From SM1-73 sp964588305 (lineage in GTDB: Bacteria > Zixibacteria > MSB-5A5 > SM1-73): a DNA stretch of 64,000 bases. This document shows, in pieces, positions 1 to 9,692 of this stretch (positions are counted from its first letter, which is position 1; every line of letters begins with the position of its first letter). The position numbers and the translations under genes are program-made. Below the pieces are notes generated by a model. The model made no database searches, was not told where the DNA came from, and saw only the letters and a program-made list of their open reading frames with translations. Location: contig CAZPOP010000010.1 of the NCBI GenBank assembly GCA_964588305.1, positions 1-64,000 on the forward strand. The letters are read 5' to 3'.

Positions 1-52
1 GAGCAACTGACTCTTAATCAGTGGGTCGGGGGTTCGATTCCCTCAAGGCGCA
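1..52 (+). tRNA. tRNA-Lys (CTT anticodon), 5' end outside the window
   Basis: This is the 3' part of a tRNA. The anticodon arm pairs ACTGA with TCAGT around the 7-base loop CTCTTAA, which gives anticodon CTT (lysine). A T arm follows (GGGGG, loop TTCGATT, CCCTC), then the 3' acceptor strand AAGGCGC with discriminator A. CCA is not encoded. A run of six T follows directly and may end transcription. The first part of the acceptor stem and the start of the D arm lie upstream of the window. Confidence 0.93.
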
Positions 53-297
53 TTTTTTATTGAACCTCGTCTGGTACGGTCATCGTAGACCGACATGACA
101 CTCCCCTTCTCTATTTCCAATGGTAGAAAGCTAAGGCCGAAACCTCGTAGGTTCCCTTTGTGGGGAGATTTGCAGTAGGTCGATAAATGCTGGTTTCTTA
201 TCAAGTTTCCGGCTGGGACGGAACCAAGAGATTGGATCGTATTCCGGATCAATCTGTCCGCAGGGAATTGATACTTGTGAAAGGCGAATCTGTTTTT

Positions 298-1749
298 CTA
301 TTTCAGCAGGGTGATCTTCCTGGTTTGGGTAAACTCTGCCGCCTTTAGAGTACAGAAGTAGATTCCGCTGGAGACTGTTTTTCCGTGTTCATCTGTGCCA
401 TTCCAAATGATTCTCTTCAATCCGCTGGACTGCTGTTTATCAACCAGAGTGATCACCTTTTCGCCCCGAACGTTGCAGATGGTAAGGATTACTCGCGCTG
501 ATCGATTCAGGTGATACTCAATTGCGGTTGTGGGGTTGAAAGGGTTGGGATAGTTCTGAAACAACTGGAATTTCCCTACCTGCCCAAGCTGCTGCTCATC
601 TTCAACCGAGGTCTCCATCTCGATATCCACGAAGTCGATTTCGGTATACTCTCCCTGTTCGTCACGATGTTCATGTATGCCCAAGCCGGAAGCTTGAGCG
701 CAATGCAGATGGTCATGAGGATGGCTCCACAGACCGTGAGCATCCCTCTCTGCCAAGACGTAGTCCAGCATGACCGAATCAACAGCCACAGGATCTATGG
801 AGAAGAATAGGGAATTAGGAGATAGGTCATTGAAGGTGCTCCAACGGTGAGGTACACCGGATCCACAACCACCATCGTTGAGAGACATCCCAAAGAGGCC
901 ATCCCCAACAATGAGCCTGGTCTTATCCCTGATATGTGGGTTAAGATAGATGTCTACAAGAGGGTTGTTTTCGCTTGCCTGCATGCAGCAATGCATTACA
1001 TCAATGGGCTCGTCTACGCTGCCGAAATGATTTTTCAAGGTTCCTGATATTCCGGTGCAATGTTCTTTCATTATGGGGATATTGATCAAATGCTGGCTAT
1101 TGACCACCACGTCTGCTATGTATTTGGTCACTCCAGACAGATCAGCGTGGCTTAACTGCACCTCTTCGTTGGGCGTGCCCACGTGAAAATTCACGTCATT
1201 TGCTCCCAGAAAGTTCACCTGGGGATAGAGGGTCCGCGACTGATAGCGCACGGAGGGGATAGTCCGAGAGGCGTCAAATACGTAGACGTCGCTCTGCGGA
1301 ATCCCCAAACTGACCAACCCACCTATCACCCCATCCACCACCTCTGTCAATGCATCTATCTGGGTGTGCTCGCTGCCGGCTTGGTAACCATTCAGGTTGA
1401 TCTTGATAGCAATTCTATCCCCGGACTGGTAACTCGACATTATCTTTTGCCAGGCTTCCAGGACTGTGGGAAGACCGGTCAACTCCCTGACCCCCCGTTC
1501 TATCATGGCATCAACCGCATCCCTTCCAACAAAATTCCAGTAATAGTCTGCCACGAAATCCCAGTGAGTTGCATCAAGGTTGTGAACCCTCACCACCCGA
1601 TGAGGTGGAATCTGAGCAACTGATCTTCTCCCCTGCTTGTGACTCCACACATACGGAGGCATGGCTAAGCCTAAAACGCCTGAAGAAGTAAACTTGATGA
1701 ATTCTCTGCGTGTGATTTTACGGTTATTGCTCACGGTAATAAAGCCCAA
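298..1749 (-). CDS. DUF362 family protein with Tat signal and C-terminal sorting domain
   Basis: A 483-residue exported protein. The N-terminus carries a twin-arginine motif (TRREFIK, about residues 13-19) and a hydrophobic stretch, as in DUF362 proteins exported through Tat. The middle (about 50-370) fits the DUF362 family, whose members often hold Fe-S clusters or other metals and whose reaction is mostly unknown. The last ~85 residues are a FlgD/type IX-like sorting domain beginning at YPNPFNP and ending with SGIYFCTLK and a basic tail. The open frame begins with TTG at 1749. A GTG at 1734 is an alternative, and neither has a clear ribosome binding site. It lies downstream of the secreted glycosidase on the same strand, about 200 bp away. 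The function is inferred from family only. Confidence 0.8.
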   Translation of the reverse strand: MGFITVSNNRKITRREFIKFTSSGVLGLAMPPYVWSHKQGRRSVAQIPPHRVVRVHNLDATHWDFVADYYWNFVGRDAVDAMIERGVRELTGLPTVLEAWQKIMSSYQSGDRIAIKINLNGYQAGSEHTQIDALTEVVDGVIGGLVSLGIPQSDVYVFDASRTIPSVRYQSRTLYPQVNFLGANDVNFHVGTPNEEVQLSHADLSGVTKYIADVVVNSQHLINIPIMKEHCTGISGTLKNHFGSVDEPIDVMHCCMQASENNPLVDIYLNPHIRDKTRLIVGDGLFGMSLNDGGCGSGVPHRWSTFNDLSPNSLFFSIDPVAVDSVMLDYVLAERDAHGLWSHPHDHLHCAQASGLGIHEHRDEQGEYTEIDFVDIEMETSVEDEQQLGQVGKFQLFQNYPNPFNPTTAIEYHLNRSARVILTICNVRGEKVITLVDKQQSSGLKRIIWNGTDEHGKTVSSGIYFCTLKAAEFTQTRKITLLK

Positions 1750-1945
1750 TGTTAAGATCGACTGTTATTCATACTGCGGATATCGCAGAATAGTCAATCT
1801 CATCTTTGGATAAACGTCAGGTGCTGGCAAGAAGCTTGAGCACAAAAGGGCAACCAGCCATCTTCTCTCAGAAGAACAGATTATCTGAAACAGTTCAAGT
1901 TCAGGGCTGTAGTTTTCAGATTTCACAATCTCGTTAGCCTTTTCC

Positions 1946-4900
1946 TTACCGAATTACAAAGATTTTTCCTGAGCTTACCCCTTCTCCGTGGGTAACCCAA
2001 TAGAGGTAAATTCCAGAGGCTGACTCCCTTCGATCTTCGCCCTTTACATCCCATACGACGTCAGTCTCTTGAGTACCATCAAAGGTTTTTACCAGATCGC
2101 CGGAGATGGTGGTTACTTTGATGGCGGAATTTATGGGGACATTGCGGAAGGTCACGTAAGAATGACCCAAAGATGGCTTGAAGGGATTGGGGAAGACGTG
2201 AATCGCTCCGGTAAATATTGTCGACGTGTGGCTGATATCCACGGCTTTATCCTTCGAGTAGAGTTTTGCTCGCCAGTAAAATCTGCGGTTCTGTTTCAAA
2301 TCCGGAGTCACCTCCCAGCGAGCAGTCCCGTCACCGGAAAAAGTCGTTCTCCCGGATGAGAGCCCATTACTCGAAAAATGAGGATCCTCGCTGATCTCAA
2401 ACCGGCAACTCAAAGGGTTGATTTCCGGACGGCCGGACGCCAGTCGGGCCACCAACAGAGGCCTTAGCGTCAGCACCGTGTCATTTCGCGGCGGATATTC
2501 TAAAGTCAGTTGATAGGTAGTATTGACAACATTGCTGGACGTTACCGTGAAACTGAATGTTGCACTCGGATCGCTGGTGTCGCTGGGGAATGTCTTGGTG
2601 TAAGCATACGCCCTCCAGTAGTAAGTGCCGGTAGTTAACTCTTGCGGAACAGTCCAGAGGGTCACAGAATCATCCACGTAATCCAGGGCAAAAGGAGTTG
2701 ACTGCTGCAGATTTGGAGAATTGAACTCAACTGCGGTGTCGATTTCAAAAAGATGTGTTAACCGAAAACCTAAGGTGTCTGTTCCGTTCGAGATGACCAA
2801 ATCTGAGGTAGGAACTCTCGAGGTGGTACCGTCGGGAGGATACATCGGACGCGGGCTTTGAGGTCTTGGGGCCGTCGTGAAGGAATAATCCTGGCTTACT
2901 GCCTCGTTGCCAGTTTGGTCCCTGGATCTTACTCGATAACGATAGAGGGTACCATAAGATAATCCACACAGGGTTTGCCAGTGAGTCGTAACCAGGTCAC
3001 CGTCGAATGTGGCACCGGGGCTGTAGCCAGCGGACAGGCATTCAACCTGAGAAGTTGCCACTTCGTCAGTATCCCAACTGATGGTGACCTCACGGCGAGT
3101 TATTGCAGTGTCGCTCACATTCGAAATCACGGGAGGGGTGGTATCCGGAGGTGCCAAAGAGGTGAAAGTGTAATCCGAGCTGATCCTCTCGTTGCCCGCT
3201 ATATCCTTGGATTTGACCCGATAGTGATATAAGGTGCCCGAGGATAATCCACTTAGGTTCTGACTGTGAGTCGTAACCAGGTCGGGGGCCAGGGTGGTGC
3301 CCGAACCATAGCTGGTGCTCAAACCATAGTCCACTTGAGAGGTCGCCGGTTCATCTGTGTCCCAGCCGATCTTAGCTGAACTATGGGTTAGCCCGGATGA
3401 CTGCACATTAGAAATCGCCGGTGGCGTTGAGTCTGCGTCATTAACTGCAATACTCACCTCATCATCGACTGAAGGATTGATTCCATCAGAAGCTCGGAAG
3501 GTGACTGAATACTGTCCGGCATCAGCATAGTCAGGGGTCCAGTCAAATATACCTCTGCCTGTACCATGGTCTATGAACGTGGCATCCCCTGGCAGATGAG
3601 AGACTTTTAGTACTATACTGTCTCCATCCGGGTCCGTGGCCGTGACAGCAAAGTTCAGGTTGTCTCTTTCATCCACACTTTGATCCGGGGTAGTCGGATC
3701 GAAGTAAGGTGGCTGATTAGTCAGTTTTTCCTGCGTTGTACTCAGAGCCACATTCGAGAGATCAGAGATATTGGGCACTTCATCAGCGGTTCTCATGGCG
3801 AAGTAATAGGCAGTGGAGGGAGCAAGTCCTGAAACGGCCATTGACTGAGAACTGCCGGCGACCTGAGGGGCGGGCTCACCAATAACTTGGGTAGCAGAAG
3901 GCCAATTCACGTCAGCGATTGAAGCGGTGGAATATCTAATATCATATTGAGAGGCCGTTCCACTCTCGCCATCATCACCGGGAGCGGTCCAACTCAGAGT
4001 TATGCTGTTTGAGGTCGGATCAGATGCAGCCAAGTCCGTGATTGCTGCCGGGGCCGCGGCATCCGACGCAGAAACCACAGGAAACCGCATGGTGACCATA
4101 GAATGAGGACCTAAAGAAAAATTGAAGAAATTCCCCACGACCATAGTAGCAAGCCTTGGAGGTGGAATCTGCATGGGATCGGGATCCCACTGGCGGTTAG
4201 AGGCCATAAGGCCGTCGGGATGATCTGTTGTCAATGTGTAGACCTCTGTCTGAGCACCGGAGTCTAGGTCAACATTTGAGAGACTAATATTCAAATCATA
4301 AGATGTGTCGTCATGCTTATTTATGAGAATCAAAGAAACCTTGTTATTGACTGAGTCTATGCCTGCATAAGCTGTTACATAATCCACAGGTATGGCAGTA
4401 TAAGTACTATAGGGAGGTTCATCCCACGAGCAACAATCGACATTAGCCCATTCCTGCCGACCATCATTAGGCAAAATATAACTTGGTGAACCCTCCACTG
4501 CTACCTCGACCATGGACTGTCCAAAGTATTTGCTCCACATACCCAAAACCCAGGTTTGAGGTCTATATTTTACAGGAAGATGCTGCAATTCCTCCCACCA
4601 AAGGAGAAGAGCGTAACTTGAAGTACCGCTGAAATCATATCCGGTCGCCATGTCGATGCCCAAACGAATGGCCTGACCGAAGAAATCACCCCAGCCCAGG
4701 GCATCAGCCAAAGTTGTGTTTTTCGATACTGGCGGAGAATAACTATCCATGCCCCATAAATCGAATTCGCCAATATAAATCTCCAGCCGCCTTCCACCCA
4801 GATATTTCTCGAAATGTGACAAGACCCGGGGCAAAAACACATGTTCCAACCAGGGATAATGTTGCATGGTGCCATAAGGGTCTGTCCAGCTATCGTGGGG

Positions 4901-5620
4901 ATACCAGTGGAAATCAATGAAATCAAGGTTATCGCCACATCGCTCCAGGACAGTCCGGCACCATTCAGGCTTCCAAATTATCTCAAAAGGGACTCCGATC
5001 TTGATGTCCGGAGCTACAGATTTCATTCTTGGGGATATTTCATTTACCATATCACAATACTCGTTCACATCCGCCACATAATCTCCGTCCCAATCGCCAT
5101 AGCACTCAGTGCCAACGGCCCAATAACGCCATTTGTCCGGATCCCAATCACTGTCAATACACCACTGCAAAACTGCACCGGGATCCTTGCCACCGTATCC
5201 GGAATAATAGAGGTGAGGCGAGATTATCCCCACCATGCCTACGTCCGTGTCGTCGCTGAATCTCTTCCAGTCAACAATAGAATAGCCTTGTACGGGTTTT
5301 TCGTTCACATTTGCAATACCGGTAAGCCAATTGTAATGAGACCAATAGGCAGAACTGGGAATGTGAAGGTGAGTCACCCCGGACTGCTTAGCCAAATCCA
5401 CGTAAATTGCGTATCCGTCAGGTTGGCTGTCTGGGTCGGGAAAAGCATCATGAACAACGCTCATTCCGAAGATGAATCTATTGATCCGAGGAACAATCGG
5501 ATCGCTATAATCCGCATTTACCGTAACCTCAGCAAATAGGGCGGCAGAAGAACACACCGAGAAAATCAGCAGGACAAAGATACCGACGGCCACGATTGAC
5601 AACTTTCCAAAACAGAACAT
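1946..5620 (-). CDS. Secreted multidomain clan GH-A-like glycoside hydrolase with FN3 domains and sorting domain
   Basis: A 1224-residue secreted protein with a signal peptide (about 1-30). Residues ~30-500 look like a clan GH-A TIM-barrel glycosidase of the arabinofuranosidase/GH39/GH44 sort. E172 in VGTECYGDW is a candidate acid/base, E285 in YIGEFDLWG a candidate nucleophile, and DFHWYPHD lies between them. An FN3 domain (~530-635), a cadherin-like Ig domain (~640-735) and two related FN3/purple-acid-phosphatase-like domains (~735-920, each with a WDTDE motif) follow. Next comes a region of paired beta domains, and the last ~80 residues are a type IX-like sorting domain (VFPNPFKP, SGIYLYW). 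The start ATG has an AGGAG-rich upstream region. The substrate cannot be told, but a plant or microbial polysaccharide is likely. The exact GH family is uncertain. Confidence 0.75.
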   Translation of the reverse strand: MFCFGKLSIVAVGIFVLLIFSVCSSAALFAEVTVNADYSDPIVPRINRFIFGMSVVHDAFPDPDSQPDGYAIYVDLAKQSGVTHLHIPSSAYWSHYNWLTGIANVNEKPVQGYSIVDWKRFSDDTDVGMVGIISPHLYYSGYGGKDPGAVLQWCIDSDWDPDKWRYWAVGTECYGDWDGDYVADVNEYCDMVNEISPRMKSVAPDIKIGVPFEIIWKPEWCRTVLERCGDNLDFIDFHWYPHDSWTDPYGTMQHYPWLEHVFLPRVLSHFEKYLGGRRLEIYIGEFDLWGMDSYSPPVSKNTTLADALGWGDFFGQAIRLGIDMATGYDFSGTSSYALLLWWEELQHLPVKYRPQTWVLGMWSKYFGQSMVEVAVEGSPSYILPNDGRQEWANVDCCSWDEPPYSTYTAIPVDYVTAYAGIDSVNNKVSLILINKHDDTSYDLNISLSNVDLDSGAQTEVYTLTTDHPDGLMASNRQWDPDPMQIPPPRLATMVVGNFFNFSLGPHSMVTMRFPVVSASDAAAPAAITDLAASDPTSNSITLSWTAPGDDGESGTASQYDIRYSTASIADVNWPSATQVIGEPAPQVAGSSQSMAVSGLAPSTAYYFAMRTADEVPNISDLSNVALSTTQEKLTNQPPYFDPTTPDQSVDERDNLNFAVTATDPDGDSIVLKVSHLPGDATFIDHGTGRGIFDWTPDYADAGQYSVTFRASDGINPSVDDEVSIAVNDADSTPPAISNVQSSGLTHSSAKIGWDTDEPATSQVDYGLSTSYGSGTTLAPDLVTTHSQNLSGLSSGTLYHYRVKSKDIAGNERISSDYTFTSLAPPDTTPPVISNVSDTAITRREVTISWDTDEVATSQVECLSAGYSPGATFDGDLVTTHWQTLCGLSYGTLYRYRVRSRDQTGNEAVSQDYSFTTAPRPQSPRPMYPPDGTTSRVPTSDLVISNGTDTLGFRLTHLFEIDTAVEFNSPNLQQSTPFALDYVDDSVTLWTVPQELTTGTYYWRAYAYTKTFPSDTSDPSATFSFTVTSSNVVNTTYQLTLEYPPRNDTVLTLRPLLVARLASGRPEINPLSCRFEISEDPHFSSNGLSSGRTTFSGDGTARWEVTPDLKQNRRFYWRAKLYSKDKAVDISHTSTIFTGAIHVFPNPFKPSLGHSYVTFRNVPINSAIKVTTISGDLVKTFDGTQETDVVWDVKGEDRRESASGIYLYWVTHGEGVSSGKIFVIR

Positions 5621-5970
5621 CAGGCTTCTCTCCTTCTCCTCTTAACCAGAAATTGGATCCTCCAAAAAGACCACTGTCTGTATTTGCCTTGAAAAAAGCA
5701 ATTGCAACAGTGTGTCCGGCCTTTTCACAACATTCGCCAACATATCGCTTGGGACAAACCCAGCCGAACTCATCCTCTTCCCGTCAATACTTAATGCTGA
5801 CTCTCTGAGATTCATAAGATTCTTCTCGTAACGCCTTCAAATGTTTCGCTAACAATAAAAATAGTTGACGTAGCCTTCTGGGAAACCTTTTCTCAATCCT
5901 TCCGTGCATAGTCCTGAGCTTGCCTCCATCTGTCTAAGGTTGTCATGGCGCTCCCTTCTTACTTGGTAAC
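5621..5970. other. Intergenic region between the glycosidase gene and the EPS operon end
   Basis: About 350 bp with no convincing coding frame. It holds the ribosome binding site of the glycosidase (purine-rich AGGAGAAGGAGAG on the minus strand next to 5620) and presumably its promoter. I see no strong hairpin that would end the EPS operon here. Confidence 0.5.
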
Positions 5971-7098
5971 TTATCGAGCTAACTGCTTTCTCACTATCGG
6001 ACCCAAGAACTTCGAGAGTTTCAAAGGCACCAATCTGTGCCAGGCCGAGCTGAAAAACACCATGCTCTTGGAGGAGGAGTCAAAGGCTTTCGATTTCATT
6101 TTCTTCTCCTTAAGACCCGGGGCAAAAACATAGTGACAGTATTCCTGGAATCCCGCTCCCCATTTCTCCTTGTATCTTCTTTGGCCTTCATACCTGACAG
6201 AACCCAAGTCGAAATAGTCATAGCCGTTCTCGCATCCCCATTTGATGAAGCTCCAATGACACAAGTCATTAGGACGCTTGTCCCAATATTTATTATCGGA
6301 AACGATATTGATAATGTGGATAGTTTTCCCCACGGCAAAGCCAAGCAAGGCGGCAACCGTTTTCCCCTCGTATTCGGCCCAGAAGATCCTCAGATGATCC
6401 TTGAGATGCTCACCGCATTTCACGTAGTAGGCAGGCGGATGGGGAGGCGCTCCCAATCTTTTCATGGAGGCCAAAAACAGGGGATAGAACTTGCTTGTGA
6501 TCATATCTGTATCGACTTTTTGGTAACATGTCACTCCACCTCGCTCGGCCTTCCGAACCGCTTTTCTGGCCTCATAGCTTACTTTTTTCTTCCAGATTTC
6601 GTCTGGGTTATCGCTTAATTCTAAGATCGCACGGTCATGGGAAAAGACCCGAAAAAGATGCTTCTCTTTGATGCTTTCAGGGATGCCGAAGCCACCGTGG
6701 ATCTCGATCAGATTGACTTTTCTCTGGCGCATAGCCTCAGTGAGTCCTTCAAATACTTCCTCATAATCATGCTGAGTCAGCTGGTGGGCAAGCATCCCGC
6801 CATATTCCGAAAAGGGTTGAGAGGCTATCTTTTTCCCAAAAAAGATGCTTCTGCACAAAAAAGAAGGAAAGATTCCTACGATTCTCTTGTCCTTTTCAAT
6901 CACGAAGTAGATGGCCCCGTAACCGTACGTTTCCTCCACCACCTTCTTGTAGCCCATAAGATGACAGAATCTTCCCTCCGGATGAGTCAGGACATACTGA
7001 TCCCACAAAAGATTCTTATCCTCTTCTTCATCTGAAAGGAGGATCAGATCCACACCTTTTGTCGGATTCATAGGTCTCTGTAATGTCTCAATGCTCAT
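5971..7098 (-). CDS. FemAB/GNAT-fold protein of the EPS-associated type
   Basis: About 375 residues. The fold and conserved pieces (VIEKDKRIVGIFPSFL, SEYGGML, YEARKAVRKAERGG, YDYFDLGSVRYEGQ, YKEKWGAG) match the FemAB-related proteins of exosortase-associated EPS loci, which belong to the GNAT/FemX aminoacyl or acyl transferase superfamily. The likely role is to transfer an aminoacyl or acyl group onto the polysaccharide or its lipid-linked precursor; this is inference. It is the last gene of the minus-strand EPS group. The open frame can begin at a TTG at 7104, but the ATG at 7098 is preceded by GAGGTTGAAA at a good distance, so I chose it. Confidence 0.78.
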   Translation of the reverse strand: MSIETLQRPMNPTKGVDLILLSDEEEDKNLLWDQYVLTHPEGRFCHLMGYKKVVEETYGYGAIYFVIEKDKRIVGIFPSFLCRSIFFGKKIASQPFSEYGGMLAHQLTQHDYEEVFEGLTEAMRQRKVNLIEIHGGFGIPESIKEKHLFRVFSHDRAILELSDNPDEIWKKKVSYEARKAVRKAERGGVTCYQKVDTDMITSKFYPLFLASMKRLGAPPHPPAYYVKCGEHLKDHLRIFWAEYEGKTVAALLGFAVGKTIHIINIVSDNKYWDKRPNDLCHWSFIKWGCENGYDYFDLGSVRYEGQRRYKEKWGAGFQEYCHYVFAPGLKEKKMKSKAFDSSSKSMVFFSSAWHRLVPLKLSKFLGPIVRKQLAR

Positions 7099-7302
7099 TT
7101 TCAACCTCAGGGTACGAATGACCGTTCTTCTATTTTTCGGAACTCTGCTGCCTATGGTTTAATGAAATTACCAAACACATATACCCGCTGCTCTCATCCT
7201 TCCCTCACCATTCTATCCCAGAGTGCCAACTTAATCAGTGCTCCAGAAATCTCCTCCTGATCTGAGCTTAGGTCAAGGCGCTGTTTCATAAACTGTCGGA
7301 TA

Positions 7303-8559
7303 TCATTTAGAACAGGCCTTTGGGGAGGTGTGCTCATAATCGGTCTTCCGGGCCAGATTCTCATAGATTCGATTTAGATTGTCTCCTATCGTTACCCAGG
7401 AATATTTCTCCTCAACCAACTTTCTACCTTCTTCCCCCAACGATTTCCTCAAATCGCCATCAGCGCACACTCTTATTACTTGTTTGGCAAACTCACCCGG
7501 TGAATCTCCAATCAGGATGTTTCTGCCAGGAGTGACGTCCAAACCTTCGCATCCGATCGAGGTTGAAATCACTGCTTTGCCGCAGGCAAAGGCGTCCAGG
7601 ATCTTCAATCTGGTACCCCCGCCGGCCCTGATGGGAACCACGTAAGCGGCAGCTTTAGCCAGGTGCGGCCTGACATCGTCCACAAAACCCAGCACCTCGA
7701 TTTCTTCGTTTCCAGCCAAGTCCGTGATCTTCTTCGGGGGGGCCGTGCCGATCAACGTAAAGCTCACACCTGGAATTTCGTTCTTCAAAAGGGGCCAGAT
7801 CTTGTCAAAAAAATAGAGGACGGCATCCCGGTTGGGAAACCAATTCATTCCGCCGACGAAAACCACATTGTTCTTTCTCACCTGGGCATCCGAAATCGCG
7901 AAGTAGGTGGTGTCCACACCGTTGGCAATAACCTCCACCTCGGTTTTGGGGGAATGGTTTTTCAGTTTGTCTTTATCCAATTCAGAAACAACAATATTTA
8001 AATCAAACTCTCCATATATTTTGTTTTCGTATCGGTTCAGTTTATTTCCTTGCAGACGAAGATAGAATCTCTTCAGTGGATTTTCTTCCCGGCTAGCTCT
8101 GCTCAAAAGCAGAGCCGATTCTATGTTGTGATGGTTCAAGACCTTCTTTCCACCTGTTAAGTATTTCACATATTCAGCCAAGGCAACTGTGTCAAAATGC
8201 ACCAAATCAATTTCGTAATCTCGCATGATGGTCTGAATTGCCTGTGCCATTTTTTCAGACTGGAATTTCTTGGCCGAATAAGGCAAAGGCGAGAATAGAT
8301 TGGCCAGCAATAGGTTGATCCAGGACCAATCGGATTTCTCACACGGGATTTCGAATACCTGAACGTGCTTGCAGAACGATCTCAACTGTTCCACGCTTTC
8401 CCTTAGTCTCTTCTCAGTCGGCAAAAGAGATTTCTGATTGAAGGCCAAAAGGAAGATTCGATTCTCTTTGGCAAGTTCCCGCAGAAGATTGAAGCTTCGC
8501 TGCAGATTTCCGCCTTTAGGTGGATAGGGGACAAAATGGGAAAGCCACAAGATATTCAT
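7303..8559 (-). CDS. Glycosyltransferase, family 4 fold (EPS-locus Stp1-like)
   Basis: A 418-residue GT-B glycosyltransferase. The N-terminus MNILWLSHFVPYPPKGG and the motif HFDTVALAEYV resemble the sugar transferase called stp1 in exosortase-linked EPS loci. The C-terminal donor-binding half has FVGGMNWFPNRDAV, GGGTRLKILDAFACGKAVIS and a final helical YSWVTIGDNL. It probably adds one sugar of the EPS repeat at the cytoplasmic membrane face, using a nucleotide sugar. It overlaps the upstream glycosyltransferase by 4 bp (ATGA), so the two are likely translationally coupled. The last ~15 residues are poorly conserved. Confidence 0.85.
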   Translation of the reverse strand: MNILWLSHFVPYPPKGGNLQRSFNLLRELAKENRIFLLAFNQKSLLPTEKRLRESVEQLRSFCKHVQVFEIPCEKSDWSWINLLLANLFSPLPYSAKKFQSEKMAQAIQTIMRDYEIDLVHFDTVALAEYVKYLTGGKKVLNHHNIESALLLSRASREENPLKRFYLRLQGNKLNRYENKIYGEFDLNIVVSELDKDKLKNHSPKTEVEVIANGVDTTYFAISDAQVRKNNVVFVGGMNWFPNRDAVLYFFDKIWPLLKNEIPGVSFTLIGTAPPKKITDLAGNEEIEVLGFVDDVRPHLAKAAAYVVPIRAGGGTRLKILDAFACGKAVISTSIGCEGLDVTPGRNILIGDSPGEFAKQVIRVCADGDLRKSLGEEGRKLVEEKYSWVTIGDNLNRIYENLARKTDYEHTSPKACSK

Positions 8560-9692
8560 GCCGCCAAAACCTCATAGAGTTGAGAGACTTTTTGAGCCAT
8601 GGTCTCAGCCGAGAACTTCGCCTTTAGAGTCTTTTTGGCCTCACGGGCTAAAGCTTTTGCCGACGCTCTTTTCCCCAACAGATGCAGGCAAGCATCAGCC
8701 AGAGCCTGTTCTTCTTTGGGCTGAACAAGAAAACCCGTAGACTGGTGAATTATCACTTCCGGAATCCCCCCTACCGCAGAAGCAACCACCGGTACCTCCA
8801 AGGCGATAGCTTCCAGCAACGCCATTGGTATGCCCTCAGATAAGGAGGGCAAAACAAAGAGATCCATGGCGGAAATCAAATCGTAAACGTCTTCCCTCTC
8901 GCCGGTGAAGATGACTTGAGAGTCAATCCCCAGTTTGGAGACTGTATCTTCAAGGCTTTTCCGCTCTGGTCCGTCGCCAATGATTAACACTTTCAAGCGG
9001 GGAGATTCGCTCTGCATAAGCTTCGTGGCTTTGAGGAGATAATTCAAGCCCTTGACCGGAACCAGTCTCCCTGCAGTACCAATAAGTGGTGAGTCTTTGT
9101 CTATCCCCAAGTTTCTTCTGACCTCGATTCTGGATTTGTTTGCCTTGATCTTCTGCAAGTCCACGCCGTTATGGATACACACAGTTCGACGACCATTGAG
9201 TCTTTCTTCGAACCTTCCGCACTGTTGAGAGGAAACCAGGATCATCTGATCAAACAGAAATCTTGTTGTCCATCTGTCCAAAAGGTTATATAAGTCTGCT
9301 TTCATTTTCCTAATCCCCCTGAATGGCTCCTTGAGCCCATGGACTGTCTGAACCAAACAAGGTACACCGGAAGATGAACCGGCCAAACCACCGATTACGT
9401 TCTCCTTGTAGCGATGGGTATGCAATATCTGGATCCTGTCCTTTGACAATATTTTCCTGACCTTCATGAAGAGCAAAAGCGAATTGTTCCTTTTCTCATC
9501 AAGAAGATATACCGGAATGTCAAGAGATTTCAGCTTCTGACTTAGTCTCCCCTCGTTGAAAATTATAGCTGAGACCTCAAGCTCAGGATTTCTTTTCAGC
9601 CAAGAGAGAAGCATTTCCGCTTGGGCTTCGGCTCCAGCCCACAGATCTCCCGAGATCAAATGCAGAACTTTGATTCTTCTATTACTTTTCAT
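8556..9692 (-). CDS. Glycosyltransferase, family 4
   Basis: A GT-B enzyme of about 378 residues. It shows VLHLISGDLWAGAEAQA at the N-terminus, an acceptor-side HTHRYKENVIG, and donor-site motifs GTAGRLVPVKGLNYLL, LIIGDGPERKSL and SLSEGIPMALLEAIA (the E-x7-E region). It probably adds a sugar to the lipid-linked EPS unit. The frame is open to 9779, but I placed the start at the ATG at 9692. It begins right before the conserved first strand, and its ATG overlaps the stop of the upstream GT2 gene (ATGA), as do other junctions in this operon. The sugar donor cannot be read from sequence. Confidence 0.86.
   Translation of the reverse strand: MKSNRRIKVLHLISGDLWAGAEAQAEMLLSWLKRNPELEVSAIIFNEGRLSQKLKSLDIPVYLLDEKRNNSLLLFMKVRKILSKDRIQILHTHRYKENVIGGLAGSSSGVPCLVQTVHGLKEPFRGIRKMKADLYNLLDRWTTRFLFDQMILVSSQQCGRFEERLNGRRTVCIHNGVDLQKIKANKSRIEVRRNLGIDKDSPLIGTAGRLVPVKGLNYLLKATKLMQSESPRLKVLIIGDGPERKSLEDTVSKLGIDSQVIFTGEREDVYDLISAMDLFVLPSLSEGIPMALLEAIALEVPVVASAVGGIPEVIIHQSTGFLVQPKEEQALADACLHLLGKRASAKALAREAKKTLKAKFSAETMAQKVSQLYEVLAA

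Noticed and set aside
43..252. 69-codon frame on the minus strand overlapping the tRNA end
   Set aside because: It runs into the tRNA-Lys gene and has no ribosome binding site or family features.
4841..5539. 232-codon open frame on the plus strand inside the glycosidase gene
   Set aside because: It is antisense to a clear secreted protein and has no family features.
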